From NCBI RefSeq assembly GCF_030867095.1, contig NC_081828.1:218085978-218149977 (forward strand): DNA of 64,000 nucleotides, given 5' to 3'. Under the pieces are notes generated by a model that saw only the letters and a list, made by a program, of their open reading frames with translations, ran no database searches and had not been told where the DNA came from. The DNA comes from Alligator mississippiensis (Eukaryota; Chordata; Crocodylia; Alligatoridae). This document shows, piece by piece, positions 21,757 through 31,652 of the stretch (the first letter of the stretch is position 1; each line of letters starts with the position of its first letter). The translations under genes and the position numbers were made by a program.

Positions 21757-22875
21757 GTGAGTAATGAGTTAAGACAACTACAAAATTGCATTAAAGCTGG
21801 CAGTCTAGTAAACCATCACAATAACCTACAATTTAATCTCTTCTCATATATTCCTGCTTTATTACCAAACTTGTCCTACTTTTATAGTAGCTGTAAATTA
21901 CCAGTCATCATTAGGCTAGCAGTGTCTTTGCAGATGATTGCTCAGCAAATAAATTAGCCCATATAGGGATTCATTCTGCTTTGGGTATCCAGGCTAGCTC
22001 ATTTAATGCTAACTGGGGTACCTCTAAACTGCACTGTAGTGTAGGCAATACCCTGAGACAGTTTCTTCCCTTTCATGCATTCTGTTTTGAGTGACTGTTC
22101 AGATATTGTATTATAACTAATGGCTTTTTCACTATGCAAAATCACGTGGTGCTGTATATTTACAGAGCAGTTCTTAAACAAATGGTGTGACATATTCCCC
22201 ACTCTGAGGAATGTGCTGTGAAATGAAACATCTGCTTATATTACCATCATTATGCTAGCGTCTAGGTGACGCGTCAAATAATTTAGGAAAAAGAGGGACT
22301 GGAGAATTATTAGTGATGAGCAGGAGGTAGGGAGGATTTACTGAAGGCATTGTAAACAAAGACTTGAAGAAGGTGAGAGGGTGCTTGATGAAAAGGAGAG
22401 GGGAAGCTTCCAAAAGGTGGGGAAGGAAGTAGCAAGTTGAGAAAAGAGAAGCCTGAAAAACAGAAAGAGTAGGGGGAAACAAGAGAATATTCTGGAGGCA
22501 AGATGGGATTTGTCTTGTGGAGAAGTCATACTTCTAGTTCATGTAGTAAAAATATCGACAGTCAGATAGGATCCAGAGGGTCAAAATGATTGGAATCAGA
22601 TAGGCATCCAGAGTGTTGAAATCATTCTGATCTGTTGTGGTCTTTCTCAGTTCTTGGCAACAAAAGAATTGCTCTAGCATTTTTCTCCAGTCAAGTGAAA
22701 ACTAAGAGCTGGTATTTTCTGTGGGGAGTCTTGAGTCTAAAAAGGTTGAGAACCACTGGTCCAAGACATTACCCATTGTCCATGAGAGTCGCAATCAGTT
22801 AGGGATACGTTATGCTTAGGAGGTTTCCTTTAACTCAAGCAGATGAAATGAATGCTTGGATTCTTTTCATTCCAG

Positions 22876-23408
22876 TGGATTATGGGATTGTGATAAAAAC
22901 TGAAGTACAGGATCATGATGAAGGTCCAGAAAACATGGAGCTGCACGCATCGCTTTCAGGAGGATCACAAGACCTGGCGTGCCAAAGTCCTGACAAGGGG
23001 GTCGCTTATGAGAGCTACTGGAGTTCAGAATCGGAGCAGAGGAGTCCTGTGGAAAGCAGAATGGGTAACTTCTCACTTGGTGAAGGGGAGTCCAGTGAAT
23101 TCAAAGACATCCTTTTCTGCGAGGAAACCCATGTAGGCGAAAGACTTTATATATGTACAGAATGTAACAAAACCTTTAAGCTGAAGAGAGGACTTCTAAA
23201 ACACAAGCGAATTCACACCAAAAGGAATCAGGTCTCGTCATACATCTGTACAGACTGTGGTAAAAGCTTTGGTCGCCATGCAGATCTCATTAGACATCAC
23301 AGAACTCACACTGGAGAGAGACCTTATAAATGTACAGAGTGTGAGAAAAGCTTCACTGAGAAACCCAGACTTACTAATCACTTACGAACTCACAACATAT
23401 ACATGTAA
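22876..23408 (+). CDS. Gene B last exon: three C2H2 zinc fingers
   Basis: Acceptor TTCCAG ends at 22875. The exon opens VDYGIVIKTEVQDHDEG (IKTE fits the sumoylation pattern). An acidic linker and three C2H2 fingers follow, starting YICTECNKTFKLKRG, YICTDCGKSFGRHAD and YKCTECEKSFTEKPR. The HTGERP linker is intact between the last two. Stop codon 23406-23408. The coding parts of the four exons (366, 115, 102 and 533 nt) total 1116, an exact multiple of three, giving about 371 residues. No internal stop or frameshift was found. THAP and C2H2 would give two separate zinc-dependent DNA-binding modules in one protein. Confidence 0.88.
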
Positions 23409-23479
23409 CCAGTGAAGCCAAAGCTCAATTGGAACAGATTTCCACTCAGTCACCAACAGCCCTGCCCAGAGTAGATGGC

Positions 23480-23811
23480 CCTCGGGTGTCTCTCAAATGC
23501 AGGAAAAGCTTTAGAGCGAGGCCATTTCTACAGCATTGCATTGAACTGCAGCATGAGATGGACCCCGTTGTTGTAAGTCTGCTCACCCTTGAGCAGCAAC
23601 CTATTCTCCGTTAGCTGTCAGGTGATTCAAGTACGGGGAGGGAACATATAAATTTACTCAATTTTATATGAAAGTTTAATTGCAAAAAAGGCCTCTTCTA
23701 AAATAATTACTAATCTAACCTGGCAACAGACCAGATTAGTGCAGCATGTGTGGGAGGTATTTTAGATATAAGAAACTTTTGATAGATCACCCAAGAACGT
23801 GCAGAACAGCA
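23480..23811 (+). pseudogene. Decayed zinc fingers after the gene B stop
   Basis: 23489-23560 reads SLKCRKSFRARPFLQHC then IELQHE, a finger that has lost its first cysteine pair. 23740-23811 reads CSMCGRYFRYKKLLIDHPRT then C. This resembles the last finger of ZNF398 (CGRSFRYKQTLKDH), so the ancestral array was longer and gene B has shortened from the 3' end. Confidence 0.65.
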
Positions 23812-24242
23812 GGATCATTCGCAGATGATTACTGGTGGGAAATGGAGTCTTTGGGAGCTCTAAGTTGGGCCTCATGACATATAAATGGGAAATTAGTGGT
23901 AAAGTCCATCCAGTGCAGTCCGTGGTGCCAGCACTGAAAGGAACATCAGATGTAAATCTGACCTGAGTTTATGGAATGGTCGAAACCTCCATGGTGTAGA
24001 AAGCATGAGATGTGGACTTTGTTTCTGGAAGAGAGAACAGAAAGGGTAGTGTGCTCCCTATGATCCCTTCTGTGCATCAGTGAAAGACAGAAGACAATAT
24101 TTTATATGGGATGTAATTTTCTCTAAACCAAAAAATGGCCAATGGCTCCAAGTGCAGGAAAAATCAGCAGATGGATGGGAGGAGGAGGAGAACAGTGGGT
24201 CAGAGCCTGTGCATTTTGTTAAACATCTGTACTTAGACTCCA

Positions 24243-24388
24243 TCGTTGGAGGTTTTTAAGACCCAGGTAGACAAAGCTTTGGTTGGGATGATGTAGGTGG
24301 GGCTGGTCCTGCTTTGAGCAGGGGGTTGGACTAGATGTGACCTCCCGAGGTCCCTTCTAACCCTAATTTTCTATGATTCTATGGACTG
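24243..24388 (+). mobile_element. CR1 LINE 3' end
   Basis: Contains TTGGAGGTTTTTAAGACCCA and GGGGCTGGTCCTGCTTTGAG, and ends TTTTCTATGATTCTATGG, the CR1 tail. About 145 bp. Confidence 0.8.
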
Positions 24389-27300
24389 TAATTTTTATTT
24401 TATTTTTTTAATCCCTTGGTTTTTGCTGTCTTTATGTCTGTGATACAGATTTTATTGCTTTGGGAGATTAGAACATTTCCCCCAAGTTCTTTCGGGCGCT
24501 GATTTTTAACAGTGCCTGAATACAAGCAATTTACAGGAGCTAAATGGAAAAAGAAAGTTTGCTCTGCTTTTACACAGTGCAGGAGCGTGTAACCATCCGT
24601 TTTCAGTGGATGATATCTGGTAACTAGCAGAATGGGAAAGCTGTCTGGTGAGATGCTTCTGATTTTAATGGCTCTAACCTAATACCAAGGTTTAACAGTT
24701 GAAAAAAGGGAATATTCCTTAGCAATTAAAAGAACTGTGTTTGTCCTGTGCACATTGAATAGAACAGATTTACTCAGCCTTCCAGTAGGAGGAGTGGGAG
24801 CAAGAAGCTTTAACTGCTTTTAAAGTTGAGTGGATAAGTTTATGACATGGCCTTCCCACATAAGCAAATTCAGTAGTGGACACAAGGATCACGTGCTCAG
24901 GAATGCAGGTATTTTGCAGTCGTGAACGAGTGGACATACAGATCCCCTAAATGCGTTTGGACCAGGACACGGGTCAAGAAACCCTGGGAATAGAAGGCTG
25001 AAATCTGGCACTCCAGTGACACTCCCTGTGACTGATCACTCAGGAGGAATTGAGAGCAGAATATGATCCGAGGATTTTGTGCAGAGCACTGCAAGAGGCA
25101 CTAAAGTAGTTCCCAGTTCTGGGAAAGAACCAGGTAATAACAGCAGCCCAGATCCAGAGATTTGATACATCAATATTGACGGCAGGTGGAAGATACACAC
25201 ACAGGACATTCAGCAACATGAAAAGTGATAACTGCTGTAGCTACAAAGCTTCATTAATTTATTGAACACATATACGGCTTTGTGGAACATTGCTATGCAT
25301 GATTGTACTTTGCATTTTTTAGCACTTTAGATGTTCAAGGTGCTATACCAAATATCAGTTGAAGAAGACCAATTAAGCAGAAAACACTGAAGAAGCTTGT
25401 CAGTTAAATTAGACTCCTTTCCTGCCTGGCAGCAGAGTGACAAAGTACTAGACAATTCCAGTGAGCTGCTAGGGAATATAATGAGAGTAAATAGCTGGAG
25501 AGGAATCATGATTTTTTGGAGAAGTATTATTATAATGGAACAACTTGTATTAATTTTTGAGCAAAAATAGTTTATAATCCGGAGAGGAAGCCTAATACAA
25601 GATGTACTTTGGGGTGGAAGTAGATTGTTGTTATCCTTAGCTGGAAGCAAGCCAGATTGCCAGAAAAACATCGAAAGCTGAGTTTTTTCAATATGGGACT
25701 TCATAGGAATTGTTTTAATTTACTGAAAAATAAAAGGATGTTGAATATGGTCTTTCAAGACACAAAATACGTATTCTCTTCAGCTTGAGAGAGTATAAAA
25801 ATAACCATCCCTATCATTACAGCTTTCTGCTAAATGTTTTGTCATTTGTCATCATTATCCTGATAGTTTCTTTAATAGGTTATCTGATACATTAACAGTC
25901 TGCTGTGATGGTGAACCAGAGTCTTTATTTCTGATCTGGAAAGGGTAAAGACCTTACTGGACTCCAAACAGAAAGGAAAATAGGGAACTTCATTGGGCTT
26001 TTCAGAGCTAACAAAGTGAATTTGTTTTGTTTTTAGATTCGGGGCCTAATCCTAATTCCTTTTGAAGTTGTGAGCAGGATTGGGCCAATAGTGAATTAAC
26101 CAATCATTTGTATACGGTGGCTAACCCTTTTTTAAGGTGTAGATGTTGTATGGTGTAAAGTAAGTCAGTATTTCAGATCTGAGGCTAATCATGGTTATTT
26201 CTGCCAGTGTTTCTGAAGATATTTTTTCTGACTACTGATAACATCTCACTTACACATTTTGTTCTTTTGCCCTTTCTAAGAACCAGCCTGTTCTTTCAAC
26301 TTGGGATACTGAAAACGATGGATTTGTGTTGAATACTAATAAATACGAGAAATTGTTGCTAGTACCTACTGATGATTTGAACAAGAATTTTGTCAATCCT
26401 TAATGTAGACAAGGACAGTGTTGTTGTAGAGCAAATCTTGTCTTCAAGTGGAATCGGTATGCCTGCTACCCTGTATACTGTATGTCACCTTCCTGTAAGC
26501 ACATTTGTATTTTCAGTTCATTCTTTTATGGTAACCTGTTATGTTACGTTGCAACAACCTGCCACGTGTAGCTGTAAGCCACTTTGAGCCTTTTTTGGGG
26601 GAGAGGGGCTCCGAAATCAAGTAAATAAATATTCAAAGTATAGTCTACTGTTCAGAGATAAGATTCGGTCAATAAAAACATTTAAAATAATGCAGTTGCC
26701 ATCACAGGTCAGCTCGCAGCATAAGCAGAACAGAACATGAGCAGTTGTCCTCATCCAAGGGAGGCATGTTTAGGGATACATTAGAGTAGGACTGAACTCA
26801 GTCTAAGCAGTGGATCAAAGATATCAAATATAAAGATACCAAATTTAGTAAACTTTGTCCAGTATTTGTTAGATGATCACTTAAGTGCACAAATAGGGGG
26901 CAATTTGAGGGTAGGAGAGAAAGGACATTGTGGGTTCATAATCTGGCCATATATTTTCTAATTCTGTATCTGGGTACCAGTTCAGGGATCACACCGTTCT
27001 GCGACTTTCCTTGTGGGGGTTTCTTTTGAGTTCTTCCTTCAGTGGCAGAATTGAACCCACTATGGTAGAAATTAAACTCTAATACTTGCAGATGGCATGT
27101 ACAAGAAATGTTCACAGGTAACGAGAACGATAATGTTCTTGTTTAAAGCTTGTGGGTAAACAGAAGCATCACATTATGTTTGTATAATTGGGGAAAACAG
27201 TTTGACCTCAAAGTATGAAAGAGCCACCCAGATATTCGTCAAACCTCTGACTCTATCAGCTAACTCTTTCAAAAAATAGACTCTCAGAATCAAGCCACTG

Positions 27301-29100
27301 GCCATGGTTAGCCTGAAAATCAAAACTTTGCCTTGATACTTCAATTAATTTTGCCTGGAGTAATAGTGAAGCAAACACATTATAGAATTAAAAAAATGTA
27401 GCATTTAATTGCCCATGTTTTCTGCTAAGCAAGCAGAGTAGGGTCTGGAAATAACATAAAAGATTCAAAAAAAAGATATTTATTCTTTATTCTTTTGCAG
27501 CCATAAATAAACACGTCCTGTCACTCTGGTCACCTTGGTTTGTGATGAAGGTCCTATCTGAGATTTCACGATTAATGTTGGCAAATGACGATGTCTGTCT
27601 AAAGGATATGATAATATGTACAAATGTATCTGTTGTGACTGATTTCTACAGGCAGAGATGATCTTTTTGTGTTTGAACAGTGCGTTGTACATCGTGGGTG
27701 CTACTGATATATAAATAAATATAAAAGTGGACTTCTCCAGCTGATCTCTCGTAGCAGCACTTTCCAGAAAGAGGGATCATCCTTCACGTTCTACTTAACT
27801 CTTGAAGTAGCTCCTTTAGTAAAGCAGTCAGATCAGGAACCTCTCTTACAGCTAGTTCCGCTGGCTGGCTGTGTCTTGTATGTTTGTATCTGATACCTTA
27901 AGGTTTTCATAGGACAGCTGCTTGCCAGGTAAGCCTATTCTACACCTTCCTTTTTGTTACTGCTGGAGAGAAGAAAGGGGATTAAGGTACTATTCTGAAG
28001 ACCCAGGTTGGGTTTTTGCTCCAAAACATTGCAAATCACATGCTTAGTCTGTGGCCTCTCTACAAAATGGGGCAGTGCTTTCCTACTACAAACGGATGTT
28101 GAGGATATATGCATTAGCTTATAAGTTTTTGTATACTGTGGCAACAAGGGCCCTATAGGTACCTTAGATGGAAAGATAGCTCCGGTCCAACTTGTAGTTC
28201 TTTATACGTTCCTTCCTTGTCTTCTGAGTCTGGACGCTGGCTAGTCGCACTGGAGGCACTGCAGTGACTTCATTCTACCCTTCGCCATATTCAGAGGGGT
28301 AGATAATGTTCATTTTTTAAAGAAGGACTTAAGCAGGCCTTGAGCTGATTTTCTGTTTTATGATACAAGGGGCTTATTTGAAGTAGAATCGGAGATGAAA
28401 CATTTAAACAGGTGTTGTAGGCATCATGTTGTTTTGATTTATAGGATTGGAGCATCTGCTTTTCCAGTCTTTTTTTTTTTTTTCCCTTTCTGCCTACTGA
28501 CATGATTTTAAATTTGTGGGAGAATTTAATACTGATGAAGGTACCACACTTATAGCCCTGACTGCTGGTCGTCTTTGTTTATCTATAGAGGCAACACGCT
28601 GTGACCTGCTGCAATACAGGTTTTCTTACAAAGCACTACTAACAGGCCTTAACCCTCACCTGGAAGTCTGATTTCTTGAGAAAAGAAGACAGTCCATTCC
28701 CCGTGCCCATTGAATCCCTTGCCCATCCACTGAGACGGCCAAGAAGGTTGTACGTTGGTGACTTTTTTGATGTGGGGAGTTGATACTTAGACGCCGGAAA
28801 GTTTACAAAGTTCGTGTCTTGTAGGCTACAGAACAGTCTTCAGCTCCTAGCAACTTTGCACTGGGGCCCTGGGGTTTATGGAAGCCCTGCATTGTCTGAA
28901 AACCTGACAGTTATTTTTTTCACCATACTTCCCCCTTCTCTCCAGCTTTAAGAAGGTGGACAACAGGCCCTCTTTCCTGTGGGCAGGTTTAAAGTTGGTC
29001 TCCACAACTGTATTCTTTCTGCTACTCGGCTTCATCGGGTTCTGGCAGAGTCTGCTTTGCTGCTTGTGTTAATGAATGGATCGATTTGGGCCTGTTGTCT
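24389..29100. other. Long AT-rich intergenic stretch, no gene seen
   Basis: No exon with splice sites, family resemblance or RNA gene was recognised on either strand. The open frames are short and show no domain. Some may be old, unrecognisable repeats. Confidence 0.4.
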
Positions 29101-29217
29101 GTCTTGCAAGTGCCCACGTGCATTCTTCTTTCCCCCACACTGCAGCTAAGAACTCTGCAGTATGTTGTCACTACGCTCTGTGGTTGGGTGCTGTACAGTG
29201 AGATCTTGGCTGACTTC

Positions 29218-29382
29218 AGCGGACAGGAGCGGGGCATTTGGACGAGCGGCAGAAAGAGCTCTACAAGAACGTGATGAGGAACATCTGTGGGGCTCTGATC
29301 TCGCCGTGTAATGAAATATTCACGACCGGCCCCTCGTCTGCTCCACGCACTTCACAGACGACTGTTTCGACATCTCAAGCGT
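29218..29382 (+). pseudogene. KRAB remnant of a third zinc-finger gene
   Basis: One frame reads FSGQERGHLDERQKELYKN then VMRNICGALIS. This matches the KRAB A-box of gene A ([22 protein letters not shown]) with W-to-R changes at two tryptophans. It is followed within 20 bp by the THAP remnant, in a different frame. No zinc-finger exon is seen downstream before the CR1 at 29.75 kb. Confidence 0.75.
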
Positions 29383-29548
29383 GACGCAGAAGAAACTGGA
29401 GTTTGGGAAGTGGCTGCTTCTCACCAAAACGGCCGTCCCGACTCTAAATGTCTCTCTGGCCGCGGACAGGAGCTTGTCGTCCCCGTTGCAGCTGAGAGGA
29501 AGAGGAGTCTTCTGGACAAAAATTGTCCCAGAGGTATTTGGTGAATAA
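29327..29548 (+). pseudogene. THAP-domain remnant (C-terminal half)
   Basis: The frame from 29327 to the TAA at 29546-29548 reads RPLVCSTHFTDDCFDISSVT, QKKLEFGKWLLLTKTAVPT then LNVS. C-x2-H followed by F, TDD.F and AVPTL is the second half of a THAP domain. The first half (C-x-C, P, W) is missing; two stop codons lie just upstream. It is a better match to the canonical AVPT box than gene B, so it is not simply a copy of gene B. Confidence 0.72.
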
Positions 29549-29754
29549 CAGGCTGTGTTTTAATTGAGAAGAAGGCTGGCTTTGTGGCTAAAGCAGGAGC
29601 GAGTGTCAGGATTCAGGGCGTCTCTTGTTGGCTGTGCCGTGGACTCTCCATCGCAAGAAGAGGTTGAACAAGCATGGGTTTGGGACGGTCTAGGAGTAGC
29701 GCTGCCTCTCCTCTGCTGTGGGTATTCCCCAGGCTTCTGGGCTGTGCGGGTTGC

Positions 29755-29950
29755 CACGTGGGGCTGGGAGGGATTCGTAGATGTTAGGGTCGGAAGGGGC
29801 CTCAATGGATCATCGAGTCCGACCCCCTGCATAGGCAGGAAAGAGTGCTGGGTTCAGATAGCCCCAGCCTGATGCCCGTCTATCCTCTTGAAGACCCCCA
29901 ACCTCGTAAGGCTTGGCCTGCAAGCCCTTAACCATACGAGTGGCCACATG
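29755..29950 (-). mobile_element. CR1 LINE 3' fragment
   Basis: On the plus strand it begins TAGATGTTAGGGTCGGAAGG and GATCATCGAGTCCGACCCCC, the reverse complement of a CR1 3' end, as at 63257. It continues into the CR1 C-terminal coding region. Confidence 0.85.
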
Positions 29951-30009
29951 CACCTCACTGGCTCTCGCACACTGGACTACAGCGCTCTCCTTGCCATGCC
30001 TGCTCCTAA

Positions 30010-30204
30010 CCCAGGGGCCAGGGATGCAGGACCAGGACCTTGCAGGGGCACCCATGCCTGCAGCCTGGTGGGCAGAGCGATGCTGATGACGATTGTAGAG
30101 GGGGCGGTCCAATGCAGATCTGGAAGGGAAGGGGCAGGATAGGGAGGGCGCACAGGGCCTTGTGGGAACGGGGCAGTCAGCACCGTTTTGGGGGGCCTGG
30201 CACA
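30010..30204 (+). promoter_or_regulatory. Upstream region of the interrupted U1 gene
   Basis: The reverse complement of 47740-47880 (the upstream part of the intact U1 units) matches here over about 190 bp. The distal element ATGCAGAT is kept at 30112-30119 beside a GC box (GGGGGCGG). The match fades near 30204 at CCTGGCACAGG. The proximal element and U1 nt 1-39 are absent, so this promoter is cut off from its gene. Confidence 0.75.
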
Positions 30205-30389
30205 GGATTGGGATTGGGCCACGATTGGCCCAAGAGGCAAAGTGGTGCCTTTGGAGAGGAGCAAGAGTAGTGATGCTGCGGTGCTAGAAGTTTCTGGAGA
30301 GAGGGGGTGGTCCCGATGCAGAGAACAGTGACTTTGTGCGGAAGTTTTGGGACCCTTCCTATTGTTTATAGGGAGAAGGAGACCCGTGA

Positions 30390-31652
30390 AGAACAGTGAA
30401 ACTACGTGTTAAAGCCACCCTGACTCCCGAGGGGGTGAAGGGGCAGACCACTATGCTGAGAGCAGACTTTATGAACAAGATTCTGTTCGAGGACTTGCAT
30501 GTGAACCCAAAAGACTTAAGTTGCATGGTGGCTTTTGATAATTTCCGCCACTGGAACATTACTTTCTGGAGGAGAGAGGCGTACTCTGCCTTCTGGGATC
30601 GGTACGCTGAGGTGGCAGACAAGGAGGAATTGCAGGGGCTGCGGTTTGAAATGGGTCAAAGGTCCCAGGAGAGAGCTTTGTATTTCAAGATGTATTCAGA
30701 TGAGCTAGAGCACGAAGATATGAGAAGGTGGCTGGAGGGGCGGGTCGAAAAGATCCTGCATATCCAGCGTGTCCTGGACCACTGGCAGATCTGGACCGGG
30801 GCATGGAAAGCCAGAGTGGTCCTAGAAGAAGATCTGAGACACCCCGGCGGGGTGAGGCACCTGCCCTCCCTAGTGTCCGTAGGGGCCCACCGTGGGTACG
30901 TGACGTACCACGGCCAGCCGAAGCTGTGTAGCAGGTGCGGCGTGCAGGGCCACATAGCTGCCTTCTGTAGTCTGACGGTTTGCTACAGGTGTGGCGGCAT
31001 GGGGCACCGGGCCAAAGCCTGTAAGGAAAAAGTGGAGTGCACCTTGTGTGGAGGTGAGGGGCACCTGCAGCGCCAATGCCCCCTGTCCTACGCCAACAAG
31101 GCACGAGAGTTGCACGCAGCAGGGGAGAGGAGCAGAGAAGATCCAGGAGATGAGAAGACCGGCATTTTGGACACGGACACCCGCATAGTTGAGGAAACCC
31201 CGGAGGTGGAGCGGAGAAACGACGGGATCGAGGCAGCCAGCCAGCTCACCGTGTCCGAAGAAGGGCAAGAGATGGAAGAGGAGCAGAGCGAGGGAGCGGG
31301 AGAAGGGACACAAATATCTGAGCCAGCAGCCATGGACCTGGAACTGGCTGGGGATCAGGGGAAAGAGGCTTCTTTGGTGAAAAGAAAGAAGAAACGGAGT
31401 GCAAAGCCAAAGAAAAAGCGGCTAGAGGTGAAAGGGGGAAAGGTCCAGGAGACAGAAGGGGGAAAGCTGGAAACAGCAGTGGGGAAGAGCGGGGAGCTGC
31501 CTGTGGAGGAACAAAAGGTTGAGGAAGGGGAAGGGGAGGATAGTGATAGCTACCTGAGCTCCTCTGCAATCGACCTTCTGGTCAGGACCACGGGGATGCA
31601 GAAAGGTGGGGGAGACACCTCAGACCTAAGTAGTGACACGGACGACATCTGA
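30390..31652 (+). CDS. LINE ORF1, nucleic-acid-binding protein with CCHC knuckles
   Basis: Open from 30390; the first ATG is 30453 (about 399 residues, MLRADFMNKILFEDLHVNPK). Recognisable similarity starts before that ATG, so the true start may be upstream or non-AUG. The middle holds three CCHC-type knuckles (CSRCGVQGHIAAFC, CYRCGGMGHRAKAC, CTLCGGEGHLQRQC). A long acidic/lysine-rich tail follows. ORF1 proteins of this group bind the element RNA. The stop TGA overlaps the ORF2 start as TGATG. Confidence 0.85.
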   Translation, partial: RTVKLRVKATLTPEGVKGQTTMLRADFMNKILFEDLHVNPKDLSCMVAFDNFRHWNITFWRREAYSAFWDRYAEVADKEELQGLRFEMGQRSQERALYFKMYSDELEHEDMRRWLEGRVEKILHIQRVLDHWQIWTGAWKARVVLEEDLRHPGGVRHLPSLVSVGAHRGYVTYHGQPKLCSRCGVQGHIAAFCSLTVCYRCGGMGHRAKACKEKVECTLCGGEGHLQRQCPLSYANKARELHAAGERSREDPGDEKTGILDTDTRIVEETPEVERRNDGIEAASQLTVSEEGQEMEEEQSEGAGEGTQISEPAAMDLELAGDQGKEASLVKRKKKRSAKPKKKRLEVKGGKVQETEGGKLETAVGKSGELPVEEQKVEEGEGEDSDSYLSSSAIDLLVRTTGMQKGGGDTSDLSSDTDDI

